64,000 nt of DNA from Pseudomonas lini (GCF_001042905.1 NZ_JYLB01000008.1:62001-126000), one strand, 5' to 3'. Counted from the first letter of the stretch, positions 7,769-16,682 are shown. Notes: generated by a model not told the origin, from the sequence alone. Made by a program: numbers and translations.

Positions 7769-8872
7769 CTAGGGTTGTTCCAGCGCCTCGACCAACGCTT
7801 TGAAGAACCGCGCCGCCTCGCCGCCGGTGACCACCCGATGATCGAAGGTCAGGGACAACGGCAGGATCGGATGCACCACCACCGCTCCTTCGACCGCCAC
7901 CGGTTCATCACGGATTGCCCCGGCGGCGAGGATCGCCACTTGCGGCGGCACCACCACCGGGTTGGCATAACGGCCGAACAAGGTGCCGAAGTTCGACAGG
8001 GTCAGGGTGGCGCCCATCATTTCCTGGGGCGGGATCGAGCGCGCCTGCACGTCGGCGCGCAGACGCATGACGCCTTCTTTCAAATCCGCCGCCGTGCGCT
8101 GACCGACATCGCGCAGCACCGGCACGAACAAGCCGTCCGGCGTATCCACGGCAATGCCCAGATCGAGCCGTTCGTGTTGCTTGAGCGCCAGGGTTTTGCC
8201 ATCGAAGGCGCTGTTGAGCACCGGTTCTACGGCGCAGGCGGCCGCCATCGCCTTGGCCAGACGAATCAGCGGTTCTCGCGCCTGGCCCCAGCGATGCAGG
8301 TCGGCATCACCGAAAATCGTTACCGGCACCACTTCAGCATGGGACCTGGCCATGTTCAGTGCCATGCTGCGTCGCACACCACGCAGCTTCTCGCCGCCGA
8401 AGCGTTCGCGCTCCGTCTGGGCCGAATTCTCTACGTCGCTGCGGGTGATCTGGCCGTCTTGACCGGAGCCGACCAAGGCGCTCAGTTCAACACCGAGTTG
8501 CCGAGCCAGTTGACGCACCGCCGGCGTGGCACGGTTCGCCAGATGCTCACGAGTCGAAGGCGCAGCGCCGATGAAAAATGCATCCTCCTGATTCGTACCG
8601 CCGCCCTCAAGCCGGCCCACCACGGTGCCCGCATCCGCTTCGCCTTCGTAACCGAGCAGAGGTTCGCCAACGTGAAGGATGTCGCCCTCGCCACCAAACG
8701 TTTTCGCCACCACGCCGTCGTAAGGCGCGGGAATGTCCACCAGCGCCTTGGCGGTTTCCACCGACACCAGCAGTTGGTCGGCCTTGACGGTATCGCCAAC
8801 CTTGACGTGCCAGCGAACGATTTCCGCCTCCTGCAAGCCTTCGCCCAGATCCGGCAGTTTGAAATATTTCAT
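7769..8872 (-). CDS. 2-oxoacid dehydrogenase E2 (lipoyl acyltransferase)
   Basis: 367 residues. It is the acyltransferase core of a 2-oxoacid dehydrogenase complex. The order is a lipoyl domain with lysine 42 in VETAKALVDIP, a peripheral-subunit-binding domain at about residues 118-153 (TPAVRQLARQLGVELS), and a catalytic domain. The catalytic histidine 345 lies in DHRVVTGGEA, where the aspartate of the usual HxxxDG motif is threonine. The start MKYFKLPDLGEG fits the lipoyl fold, and an upstream in-frame extension to 8914 overlaps E1 beta and is rejected. It is last in the cluster with leucine dehydrogenase, E1 alpha and E1 beta; a branched-chain oxoacid is the likely substrate. No E3 gene is adjacent. 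Confidence 0.88.
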   Translation of the reverse strand: MKYFKLPDLGEGLQEAEIVRWHVKVGDTVKADQLLVSVETAKALVDIPAPYDGVVAKTFGGEGDILHVGEPLLGYEGEADAGTVVGRLEGGGTNQEDAFFIGAAPSTREHLANRATPAVRQLARQLGVELSALVGSGQDGQITRSDVENSAQTERERFGGEKLRGVRRSMALNMARSHAEVVPVTIFGDADLHRWGQAREPLIRLAKAMAAACAVEPVLNSAFDGKTLALKQHERLDLGIAVDTPDGLFVPVLRDVGQRTAADLKEGVMRLRADVQARSIPPQEMMGATLTLSNFGTLFGRYANPVVVPPQVAILAAGAIRDEPVAVEGAVVVHPILPLSLTFDHRVVTGGEAARFFKALVEALEQP

Positions 8873-8886
8873 CGCAACCTCCTCTG

Positions 8887-9873
8887 TCAGGCGTGGTGCA
8901 GCACGATGTCGCAAGCATGAAGAATGTCTTCGACGCCGGGCATGTACAGCGATTCCAGTCGATACAGCGGCGGCGGGATGTCTGGCGCGGTGACTCGCTG
9001 GATCGGTGCGTGCAACTCCAGAAATACCCGTTCGTAAAGGCTCGCGGCGATTTCCGCGCCGACCCCGCAGGAGCGCGGCGCTTCATGCACGATCACGCAG
9101 CGACCGGTCTTGCGCACCGAGGCTTCCATCGTGTCGAGGTCCAGCGGTTTGATACTGGCGACATCGATCACTTCCGCCGAGACGCCTTGCTCGGCCAGTT
9201 GAGTGGCGGCTTGCAGGGTTTCCATCACGCTGGCGCCCCAACTGATCAAGGTAAGGTCGCTGCCTTCACGCAGGGTGAAACAGCTGTCCAGCGGCAGGCG
9301 CTTGCCGTCATCCAGCAGTGGTTGCGGGTTCATTCGATAGAGTCGGGTCGGTTCGAGAAATATCACCGGATCCGGGTCGTCGATGGCCGCGAGCAACAAG
9401 CCATAGGCCCGAGCCGGCGAGGACGGTATTACCACCCGCAGCCCCGGGATATGCGCGAACAGGGCTTCGGTGCTTTCGCTGTGGTGCTCCGGCGCGCGAA
9501 TCCCGGCGCCCATGGGCGTGCGCATCACCATCGGGCAGGTGATCCGCCCGCGCGTGCGGTTGCGCATGCGGCTGGCGTGAGACACCAAGTGCTCCATGGC
9601 GGCGTAGATGAAACCCATGAACTGGATTTCCACCACCGGTTTCAGGCCTTGCGCCGCCATGCCCACCACCAGCCCGCCGAGCATGGTTTCGGCCAGCGGC
9701 GAGTCGATCACCCGCTTGAAACCAAAGCTGTCGCGCAGGCCCAGCGTGGCGCGGAACACGCCACCGTTCACCCCGACGTCTTCACCGAGGACGATAACGT
9801 TTTCGTCTTCACTCATGGCCCGATGCAACGCCAGATTCACCGCTTCCAGCAGCGTGACCTTACCGTTACTCAT
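8887..9873 (-). CDS. 2-oxoacid dehydrogenase E1 component, beta subunit
   Basis: 328 residues. It has a transketolase-type pyrimidine-binding domain (LGEDVGVNGGVFRATLGL, about residues 28-45; FMGFIYAAMEHLVSHASRMR, about 90-110) and a C-terminal transketolase domain with the MEASVRKTGRCVIVHEAPRS block. With E1 alpha it forms the thiamine-diphosphate-dependent decarboxylase. ATG at 9873 is 8 bases inside the end of E1 alpha, indicating translational coupling, and E2 begins 14 bases after its stop. The family is certain; branched-chain oxoacid specificity is inferred from the neighbouring leucine dehydrogenase homologue. Confidence 0.88.
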   Translation of the reverse strand: MSNGKVTLLEAVNLALHRAMSEDENVIVLGEDVGVNGGVFRATLGLRDSFGFKRVIDSPLAETMLGGLVVGMAAQGLKPVVEIQFMGFIYAAMEHLVSHASRMRNRTRGRITCPMVMRTPMGAGIRAPEHHSESTEALFAHIPGLRVVIPSSPARAYGLLLAAIDDPDPVIFLEPTRLYRMNPQPLLDDGKRLPLDSCFTLREGSDLTLISWGASVMETLQAATQLAEQGVSAEVIDVASIKPLDLDTMEASVRKTGRCVIVHEAPRSCGVGAEIAASLYERVFLELHAPIQRVTAPDIPPPLYRLESLYMPGVEDILHACDIVLHHA

Positions 9874-10960
9874 GGCCCGAACCTCCCGTCCGGCGTGCCA
9901 CCCGTTCGAGAAACTCTTCGCGCTGTTCGGCCAGGGCTTGTGGCCACTGCGCGTAGACATGATCGATCACCGATTCCGGCGCCTGCAGGCCCGCCGCTTC
10001 AAAGCTATCCACAGCCCCCTGCACCAAGCCTTGGCATTCGCTGATCAGTGCCTGTTCGCGACCTTCGTCCCACACGCCCTGCCCGGCCATGAAGCGTTGC
10101 AGGCGTTTGATCGGTTCTTCGAGCCAGGCCTGCTTGACCTCGTCCGCCGACCGGTAGCGCGTGGCATCGTCGGCAGTGGTGTGATCGCCGAGGCGATAGC
10201 TCAGGCATTCGAGTAACACCGGACCTTTCCCGTGGCGTGCCCGTTCGAGGGCTACTTGTATGCGGTCGTAAACGGCGAGCATGTCATTGCCGTCGACTTG
10301 CTCGCCGTGAAACCCGGCGCCAATGGCTTTCTGCGCCAAGGTTGGGGCGCCGCACTGAATGCGTCGCGGCACCGAGATCGCCCATTGGTTGTTGTTGATC
10401 ACAAACACCACCGGCAACTGCCAGGCGCCAGCAACGTTGAGGGCTTCGAGGAAATCACCTTTGCTGGTTCCGCCGTCGCCGCAAGTAGTGACGGCGACCC
10501 GATGCTCGCCACGGATTTTGAAGGCGCTGGCGACGCCGCAGGCATGCAGGGCCTGGGTGGCAATCGGCACGCAGATCGGAAAATCCTCGGCCACCGCCGG
10601 GTCGGCAAAGTCGCTGCCACGCTCATCGCCGCCCCAGTACAAAAGGATTTCTTCCATGCGCACACCGCGCATCAATTGCACGGCGGTGTCGCGGTAATAC
10701 GGGATCAGTACGTCTTCGGTGTGCATCAGGCTGCCGACCGCGACGCCAATGGCTTCCTGGCCCAAGGTCGGCGCATAAGTGCCGATGCGCCCGGTGCGTT
10801 GCAGGGCGACAGCTTTCTGATCGAAAAGGCGGGTCAGGACCATCTGCCGATACAGACGAGTCAGCAGATTGAAGTCGTCGGCCCAGGAGGGAAGATTGCC
10901 GAGCGGCTGACCATCAGGGGATAAAAAACGGGTGTACGGCAGCTCAACCTTGTGAGGCAT
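9866..10960 (-). CDS. 2-oxoacid dehydrogenase E1 component, alpha subunit
   Basis: 364 residues. The thiamine-diphosphate motif runs from CGDGGTSKGDF (about residue 162) to VINNNQWAIS (about 195). YYRDTAVQLMRG and YRLGDHTTADDATRYR are the E1 alpha blocks around substrate entry and the phosphorylation loop. ATG at 10960 is placed seven bases after GGAG; an adjacent GTG at 10963 is less likely. It is shorter than the 410-residue BkdA1 of P. putida and closer in style to the PdhA/BfmBAA type, so this may be a second complex in the cell. It is translationally coupled to E1 beta. Confidence 0.88.
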   Translation of the reverse strand: MPHKVELPYTRFLSPDGQPLGNLPSWADDFNLLTRLYRQMVLTRLFDQKAVALQRTGRIGTYAPTLGQEAIGVAVGSLMHTEDVLIPYYRDTAVQLMRGVRMEEILLYWGGDERGSDFADPAVAEDFPICVPIATQALHACGVASAFKIRGEHRVAVTTCGDGGTSKGDFLEALNVAGAWQLPVVFVINNNQWAISVPRRIQCGAPTLAQKAIGAGFHGEQVDGNDMLAVYDRIQVALERARHGKGPVLLECLSYRLGDHTTADDATRYRSADEVKQAWLEEPIKRLQRFMAGQGVWDEGREQALISECQGLVQGAVDSFEAAGLQAPESVIDHVYAQWPQALAEQREEFLERVARRTGGSGHE

Positions 10961-11092
10961 CACAGGGCTCCTGGCACGCGTGAGTCGGCGTGCATTTGTC
11001 AGGCCCGACGCTTGTGACGCAGGGCTTGAGGAGCAAGTCGGCTGGATAGGCCCTCACTCCTTCATCGGTTCAAACTTTTCATCAGTACAACA

Positions 11093-12112
11093 TCACCGGT
11101 ACAGCACTTTCTCCGCCAACTCATCCGCCACCCGGGCCGGAGAACGTTTTTCCGCCTGGGCATGGGCAAAGACTTCGGTCAGCCGTGAACTGATTTTCGA
11201 CAAGTGTGCGGTGATGGTCGTCAACTCCTCCCCGCGGTGTTTGAGCGACACGTAGATCAGCCCGCCAGCATTGATCACATAATCGGGCGCATACAAAATG
11301 CCCCGGCGCTCTAGCTGATCGGCGATTTCCAGATGGATCAGTTGGTTGTTTGCCGAACCGGCGACCGCCGCGCAGCGCAGTTGCGCCACACTGTTGCTGT
11401 TAAGCACACCGCCCAGGCCGCAGGGCGCGAGTATGTCGCACGGTGTGCTGAGCAGCGCGTCGTTGGCGATGGGATGAGCGCCCAATTGCTCCATGGCCAA
11501 CTGCACTTTACCGTGATCGATATCGCTGACCAGCAACTCGGCACCGGCCGCGTGTAGCTGTTCGGCCAAGGCATAACCGACGTTGCCCAGGCCTTGAATG
11601 GCGATGCGCAAGCCTTCGAGATTATCGCTGCCCAAGCGGGCCATGGCGGTGCTGCGAATGCCGGCAAATACGCCCATGGCGGCGTGCGGTGCCGGGTCGC
11701 CCGCAGCGGTGGTGCTGGTGACGAATTGTGTTTGTTGGGCGATGCAATCCATGTCCGCCACCGAGGTGCCGGCGTCGATGGCGGTGATGTAACGACCGTC
11801 GAGTTCGTTGATGCAGCGCCCGAAGGCTTCAAATAGCGCGGCGCGGTTTTCCACATGGGCCGGACGAACAATCACCGCAACGCCACCGCCCTGAGCCAGG
11901 CCGGCCAGGGCCGCCTTGTAACTCATGCCTTGGGCAAGGCGCACGGCATCCTCGATCGCGGATTCATCGCTGGGGTAAGCAAGGTAACGACACCCGCCCA
12001 GGGCGGGCCCCAGACGGCTGTTGTGGATGGCAATCACCGCCTTCAACCCGGTGACCGGATCGACGCTTAGGTGCAGCGATTCAAGGCGAGTGCTTTGCAT
12101 GAGAGCGAACAT
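11093..12112 (-). CDS. Leucine dehydrogenase-like Glu/Leu/Phe/Val dehydrogenase with altered active site
   Basis: 339 residues. It has the two-domain amino-acid dehydrogenase fold: the N-terminal domain with GPALGG, SYKAALAG (lysine 66) and ITAIDAGTSV (aspartate 113), then a NAD-binding domain with GLGNVG at about 174-179. In working enzymes the catalytic lysine stands in GGGK; here the codon is GTT and the motif reads GGGV (valine 78). The other catalytic residues appear kept. The known reaction is oxidative deamination of branched-chain amino acids to 2-oxoacids, which would feed the E1/E2 genes 129 bases downstream. Loss of the lysine makes activity doubtful. GGGAG precedes the ATG. Confidence 0.82.
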   Translation of the reverse strand: MFALMQSTRLESLHLSVDPVTGLKAVIAIHNSRLGPALGGCRYLAYPSDESAIEDAVRLAQGMSYKAALAGLAQGGGVAVIVRPAHVENRAALFEAFGRCINELDGRYITAIDAGTSVADMDCIAQQTQFVTSTTAAGDPAPHAAMGVFAGIRSTAMARLGSDNLEGLRIAIQGLGNVGYALAEQLHAAGAELLVSDIDHGKVQLAMEQLGAHPIANDALLSTPCDILAPCGLGGVLNSNSVAQLRCAAVAGSANNQLIHLEIADQLERRGILYAPDYVINAGGLIYVSLKHRGEELTTITAHLSKISSRLTEVFAHAQAEKRSPARVADELAEKVLYR

Positions 12113-12295
12113 CGTAGGGCTCCCGAATCACTTCTTGTAGTCGCCAGTATAGGCTTGCGCACAAAAATTGCAGAAGCGCACCGGAATAAGCGGCGGCGCT
12201 TTGAACGCTTTCGGACATAACCTGTTACTACCTATGTGCAGTACTGGACGAAAGCGTGTGACGGGTCTAAAACGAGGCATTGCCCGGAGATTTTG

Positions 12296-13099
12296 ATGAC
12301 CCCGCGCCAACGTTTTTTCGATTGTCTGCAACGATCACCGCCCGCGCTGTTCGAGGCGGCGCTGTGGATGGCTGTCGAACACGATAAAGAGCTGGATCCC
12401 GAGACAGTGCTGGCGGACTTCAAGGACCTGCAACAGCGGGTCAGCTATGGGTTGCCGATGCTGCCGGTGAGTGAATTGGCCCAACCGTTGTTGCGGCGAA
12501 TGAATGACCTGGGGTTCGCCCAGGACGATTCCACGCCCTTGCGCCCGCAAGTGGCGTTACTCAATAAAGTGCTGGAACGTCGGCGGGGCCAGCCGCTGGT
12601 GCTGGGCCTGATTGCGCTGGAACTGGCCAGAAGGCTGGAGATTCCCATGGTCGGGGTTAACTTTCCCGGGCATTTCCTGCTGCGGGTGCAAGGCGCCGAT
12701 CACCTGCTCGACCCGTGCGGCGGGCGACGGCTGTACCCCAATGATTGCCGCGAACTGCTGCAACGCCAATACGGCCCGAACATGAAGCTGGGCGCCGAGC
12801 ATTTACTGACTGCCGAGCCGGTGCAGATGCTGCAACGGCTGTCGCGCAACCTGCGCCAGTTGTACCTCACGAATGACGACTACATCGACGCCCTGATCGA
12901 CGCCGAGCGCGTGCTTGAACTGGGCAACGCCAGCGCCTCCGACTATCTGGCCCGGGCCAGCCTGTATCAACGCCTGGACTGCCCGAATGCCGAGCGCTTT
13001 GACCTGGAGCATGCGCTGCTGCTCAGTGACGATCCGATCCAGCGGATTCGCCTGACTGAACGGCTGGGGCACCTACCGCCGAATTCCATCGTCCATTAA
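12296..13099 (+). CDS. SirB1-family transglutaminase-like/TPR protein
   Basis: 267 residues. It matches the SirB1 family: a transglutaminase-like N-terminal half (EAALWMAVEHDKELDPE, LALELARRLEIPMVGVNFPGHFLLR, DPCGG) and a helical TPR-like C-terminal half (LITVYL-type repeats around TNDDYIDALIDAERVLEL). A catalytic cysteine is not obvious, as in other members, and the biochemical role is unknown. CCCGGAGA lies just before ATG 12296, which is why the upstream in-frame extension is rejected. It is divergent from the leucine dehydrogenase homologue and not obviously related to it. Confidence 0.8.
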   Translation: MTPRQRFFDCLQRSPPALFEAALWMAVEHDKELDPETVLADFKDLQQRVSYGLPMLPVSELAQPLLRRMNDLGFAQDDSTPLRPQVALLNKVLERRRGQPLVLGLIALELARRLEIPMVGVNFPGHFLLRVQGADHLLDPCGGRRLYPNDCRELLQRQYGPNMKLGAEHLLTAEPVQMLQRLSRNLRQLYLTNDDYIDALIDAERVLELGNASASDYLARASLYQRLDCPNAERFDLEHALLLSDDPIQRIRLTERLGHLPPNSIVH

Positions 13100-13110
13100 T
13101 CACCGCTCTC

Positions 13111-13290
13111 TGTAGGAGCCAGGCTTGCCGGCGAACCAGGCGCCTCGGTGCGTCAGGAATACCGCGTTATCGTTCTTCGCGGGCAAGCCTCGCTCCTACA
13201 GGGGCAAATCCGGTCTAGCGGATTCGCCCGACCGTGCGGTATTTCTGACGCACCGCGTTATCGTTCTTCGCGAGCAAGCCCGCTCCCACA
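13111..13290. repeat. Composite REP cluster with nested inverted repeats
   Basis: A TGTAGGAGCCAGGCTTGCCG...GGCAAGCCTCGCTCCTACA element (13111-13200) is followed by a further half element ending GCTCCCACA. A second 19-base inverted repeat, GGTGCGTCAGGAATACCGC against its near-perfect complement at about 13236-13254, links the two. A small AATCCG/CGGATT hairpin lies between. It appears to be two REPINs inserted next to each other. Confidence 0.75.
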
Positions 13291-13309
13291 TTGGGTCTAT
13301 GTGAAGCCA

Positions 13310-13945
13310 TTAAGGGGTATCGGGCTGATTCGCCGGATGGGCCAGGAAGAAGGCTGGGTGTGTCGCCGCCAGCGCCGCCACTCGACGAATTCGTGGGTAG
13401 GCGTCCAGTGAAATATTGAAGCGCTCGGCTGCATACAACTGCGGGATCAAATAGACGTCCGCCAGCCCCGGTTGATCGCCAAAGCAGTAACCGGTGTCAC
13501 CGATCAATTGCTCCACCGCCGCCAGCCCTTGGCTGATCCAGTGACCGATCCACTCCACCACCTGCGGCTCATCGTGCCCCAACTGCCGAAGCTTGTTGAG
13601 CACACTGACGTTGTGCAGCGGGTGCACATCGCAACCGATCACCGCCGCCACGCCACGCTCATGAGCGCGGGCAGCGAAGTCTTTGGACAGCAGCGGCACC
13701 TGTGGATAACGTTCCTCCAGGTACTCGATGATCGCCGGTGACTGGATCAGCAACTCTCCCTCATCAGTGCGCAAGGCCGGCACCCGACCTTGCGGATTGA
13801 TACCCAGGTACGTCGGCTGCCGATGTTCGCCACCTTGCGGCGCGATCAGGTTGATTGGCAGCGCCTGGTAATCCAGCCCCTTCAACGCCAGCACGATACG
13901 CACCCGGTAAGACGAGGTCGAACGGTAGTAGGTATAGAGTTCCAT
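13310..13945 (-). CDS. maiA: Maleylacetoacetate isomerase
   Basis: 211 residues. It is a zeta-class glutathione transferase fold enzyme that isomerises maleylacetoacetate to fumarylacetoacetate in tyrosine and phenylalanine catabolism. The active-site loop STSSYRVRI (residues 9-17) is characteristic, and the helical C-terminal domain has CDVHPLHNVSVL. It is the last gene of hmgA-fahA-maiA, starting 12 bases after fahA. The length is normal for the family. Confidence 0.93.
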   Translation of the reverse strand: MELYTYYRSTSSYRVRIVLALKGLDYQALPINLIAPQGGEHRQPTYLGINPQGRVPALRTDEGELLIQSPAIIEYLEERYPQVPLLSKDFAARAHERGVAAVIGCDVHPLHNVSVLNKLRQLGHDEPQVVEWIGHWISQGLAAVEQLIGDTGYCFGDQPGLADVYLIPQLYAAERFNISLDAYPRIRRVAALAATHPAFFLAHPANQPDTP

Positions 13946-13957
13946 GACCCGATCCTC

Positions 13958-15262
13958 TTAGCGTGCTGGCAGCACTTTGCCACGGCATTCACCGAAACCG
14001 ATGGAAGCAAAACCCTCGCGACTGCAACGCGCGCGCAGAATGATTTCGTCGCCATCCTCAAGGAATTTACGCACCTCGCCCGACGCCAGTTCGATTGGCT
14101 TTTTACCGCCCTCGGTGATTTCCAGCAGGCTGCCGAACTGACCGTTTTCAGGACCGGACAGCGTGCCCGAGCCGAACAGATCACCGGCCTGCAACTGGCA
14201 GCCGTTGACGCTGTGGTGCGCAACCAGTTGTGCAACGGTCCAGTACATGTGTTGGGTGTTGCTGAGGGTCAGGCGATGGGCTGGCAGATTTTGCTCGCGC
14301 ATCGATTCAGTCAGCAGCAGCACTTCGAGTTCGATGTCGAAGGCACCGCCGGCCTGATCACGTTTGTCGAACAGATACGGCAGCGGCTGCGGATCGCCTT
14401 CCGGGCGCGCAGGCTGCGCACGACGGAACGGCTCCAGCGCTTCGGCCGCGACCACCCACGGCGAAATGCTGGTGATGAAACTCTTGGACAGGAACGGACC
14501 CAGCGGCTGGTATTCCCAGGCCTGGATGTCCCGCGCCGACCAGTCGTTGAGCAGGCAGAAACCGGCGATGTGATCGGCGGCATCACCGATGGCGATGGAG
14601 TCGCCCATCGCGTTGCCCTGGCCGATCCAGATGCCCAGTTCCAGTTCGTAGTCCAGACGTGCGCACGGGCCAAACGTCGGCTCGCTCTGGCCGGCCGGCA
14701 GGGTCTGGCCTTTCGGACGACGCACGTCAGTGCCGGACGGGCGAATGGTCGATGCACGACCGTGGTAACCAATCGGCACGTACTTGTAGTTCGGCAGCAA
14801 CGGGTTGTCCGGGCGGAACAGTTTGCCGACATTCTGCGCGTGCTCGATGCCGACGTAGAAGTCGGTGTAGTCGTTGATCTTCGCCGGCAGGTGCATTTCG
14901 CAATCCGCCGCCAGCGGCAGCAGTTTTGCACCTTGGGCCTCGATCTTGCCGTGCAGGGTGCTGCCTTCGGCAAACAGTTCCAGCAGACGTTCGCGCAAAG
15001 AGACACGAGCCTCGCGGCCCAATTCGAAGAACGCATTCAACTGACCGCCACGGGTGACTTCGACTGCTCTCTTCGTAATGCCATCGAACAGGCCGGCATC
15101 CAGTGCCGCTTCCAGATCAAAGATATGGTCGCCGATCGCCACGCCACTGCGCGGCGCGGAGCCCTTCACGCTGAACACGCCTAACGGCAGGTTTTGCAGC
15201 GGAAAATCCGCGTGGCCGTTGGCGGAGGCAACCCAGCTACGAGTGATGGAAGTCTGAGTCAT
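13958..15262 (-). CDS. fahA: Fumarylacetoacetase
   Basis: 434 residues. It hydrolyses fumarylacetoacetate to fumarate and acetoacetate, the final step of tyrosine degradation. An N-terminal SH3-like domain is followed by the FAH domain, with DYTDFYVGIEHAQNVGK, GYHGRASTIRPSG, the acidic metal-ligand run RLDYELELGIW, and NDWSARDIQAWEYQPLGPF. It lies 3 bases after hmgA and 12 before maiA, so the three are one transcript. The length matches bacterial homologues. Confidence 0.95.
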   Translation of the reverse strand: MTQTSITRSWVASANGHADFPLQNLPLGVFSVKGSAPRSGVAIGDHIFDLEAALDAGLFDGITKRAVEVTRGGQLNAFFELGREARVSLRERLLELFAEGSTLHGKIEAQGAKLLPLAADCEMHLPAKINDYTDFYVGIEHAQNVGKLFRPDNPLLPNYKYVPIGYHGRASTIRPSGTDVRRPKGQTLPAGQSEPTFGPCARLDYELELGIWIGQGNAMGDSIAIGDAADHIAGFCLLNDWSARDIQAWEYQPLGPFLSKSFITSISPWVVAAEALEPFRRAQPARPEGDPQPLPYLFDKRDQAGGAFDIELEVLLLTESMREQNLPAHRLTLSNTQHMYWTVAQLVAHHSVNGCQLQAGDLFGSGTLSGPENGQFGSLLEITEGGKKPIELASGEVRKFLEDGDEIILRARCSREGFASIGFGECRGKVLPAR

Positions 15263-15265
15263 GGG

Positions 15266-16570
15266 TTATCTCCGGGTCGGGTCGAAAGTGGCGGGCAACG
15301 TAGCCCAGCAAGCGTCGTAATTGTTTTGCAGTTGCGGGCAATCCAGGGCGAATCGGCTCGGGCGCAACACTTGGCTGGTCTCGAACATGAAGGCCATGGT
15401 GTTATCGATTTTAGCCGGCGCCAATTCAGCGTTGATCGCCTTGGTGCAGGTCTCGCCGTCGGGGCCGTGGGCGCTCATGCAGCTGTGCAACGACGCACCG
15501 CCAGGCACAAAACCTTCGGCCTTGGCATCGTATTCGCCCTGGATCAGGCCCATGAATTCGTTCATCAGGTTGCGGTGGAACCACGGTGGACGGAACGTCT
15601 TCTCGGCCACCATCCAGCGTGGCGGGAAGATCACGAAGTCGAGGTTGGCCAAACCATGCACGCTGGTCGGCGAGGTCAGTACAGTGAAAATCGACGGATC
15701 CGGATGATCGAAACTGACCGTGCCGATGGTGTTGAAACGGCGCAGGTCATATTTGTACGGCACGTTGTTGCCGTGCCAGGCGACCACGTTCAGCGGCGAA
15801 TGATCAAGCTCACAACCCCACAACTGGCCGAGGAATTTCTGTACCAGGGTGGTCGGTTGTTTGAGGTTTTCGAAATGGGCCACCGGCGTCAGGAAGTCGC
15901 GAGGGTTAGCCAGACCGTTGCTGCCGATCGGCCCCAGATCCGGTAGGCGCAGCGGGGCGCCATGGTTTTCCGCGATGTAGCCGCGGGCTTGCGGGTCGAG
16001 CAGTTCGACGCGGAATTTCAGCCCGCGAGGCAGAACGGCGATTTCCAGCGGTTCCAGCTCCAACACACCCAGTTCGGTGGCGATGCGCAAACGGCCAAGT
16101 TCCGGCACCAGCAGCAGTTCGCCGTCGGCGTTGAAGAACACGCGTTCCATGGAACGGTTGGCGCGGTAGTTATAGATACTGATCCCGGACGGTTTTTCCG
16201 CGCCCGAGTTGGCGGCCATGCTCACCAGCCCGTCGATGAAATCGGTCGGTTCGGTCGGAATGTCCAACGGATTCCAGCGCAGGCGATTGGGGGTTACTTC
16301 ACCCAATGGGCCGCCGGCCAATTGCCGATCCAATTTGACGAATGCCGGATGGTTGGCCGACGGCTGAATGCGGTACATCCAAGTCCGTCGTGCTTCGCTG
16401 CGAGCCATGGTAAAGGCCGTACCGGAGAACAGTTCGGTGTACAGGCCGTAAGGGGCTTTTTGCGGGGAGTTCTGGCCGACGGGCAGTGCGCCCGGCAACG
16501 CTTCGCTGCTGAATTCGTTGCCGAAGCCTGACTGGTAAGCCAGCGCTGGCGCCGTTGAATCGAGGTTCAT
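15266..16570 (-). CDS. hmgA: Homogentisate 1,2-dioxygenase
   Basis: 434 residues. This Fe(II) cupin enzyme opens the ring of homogentisate to maleylacetoacetate. The iron-site region carries PRWMVAEKTFRPPWFHRN and EYDAKAEGFVPGGASLH. The N-terminus MNLDSTAPALAYQSGFGNEF is typical, so ATG 16570 is chosen over an in-frame start at 16630. It is the first gene of hmgA-fahA-maiA, divergent from an IclR-type regulator. A palindromic operator pair lies in the shared promoter region. Confidence 0.95.
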   Translation of the reverse strand: MNLDSTAPALAYQSGFGNEFSSEALPGALPVGQNSPQKAPYGLYTELFSGTAFTMARSEARRTWMYRIQPSANHPAFVKLDRQLAGGPLGEVTPNRLRWNPLDIPTEPTDFIDGLVSMAANSGAEKPSGISIYNYRANRSMERVFFNADGELLLVPELGRLRIATELGVLELEPLEIAVLPRGLKFRVELLDPQARGYIAENHGAPLRLPDLGPIGSNGLANPRDFLTPVAHFENLKQPTTLVQKFLGQLWGCELDHSPLNVVAWHGNNVPYKYDLRRFNTIGTVSFDHPDPSIFTVLTSPTSVHGLANLDFVIFPPRWMVAEKTFRPPWFHRNLMNEFMGLIQGEYDAKAEGFVPGGASLHSCMSAHGPDGETCTKAINAELAPAKIDNTMAFMFETSQVLRPSRFALDCPQLQNNYDACWATLPATFDPTRR

Positions 16571-16647
16571 GGAGCCTCCTGAACGGGGAGTAGGCAATGG
16601 CCTGTCACTCTGCTGAAGAGGTCTTGGCACGCCTGGGTTATTTTTAT

Positions 16648-16682
16648 CGTAATTCGATTACGCATAACGTAATTTGATTGGT
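16648..16682. promoter_or_regulatory. Probable HmgR operator pair
   Basis: CGTAATTCGATTACG (16648-16662) is a perfect 15-base palindrome. Exactly 20 bases further on, CGTAATTTGATTGGT (16668-16682) repeats its left half. The spacing puts both sites on one face of the helix, in the hmgA-hmgR divergent promoter region. IclR-type HmgR of P. putida is known to bind a palindromic site before hmgA. Confidence 0.75.

Noticed and set aside
13790..15184. Open frame of 464 codons on the + strand across maiA and fahA
   Set aside because: Antisense to two clearly identified enzymes; composition is Arg/Gln-rich as expected for a shadow frame.
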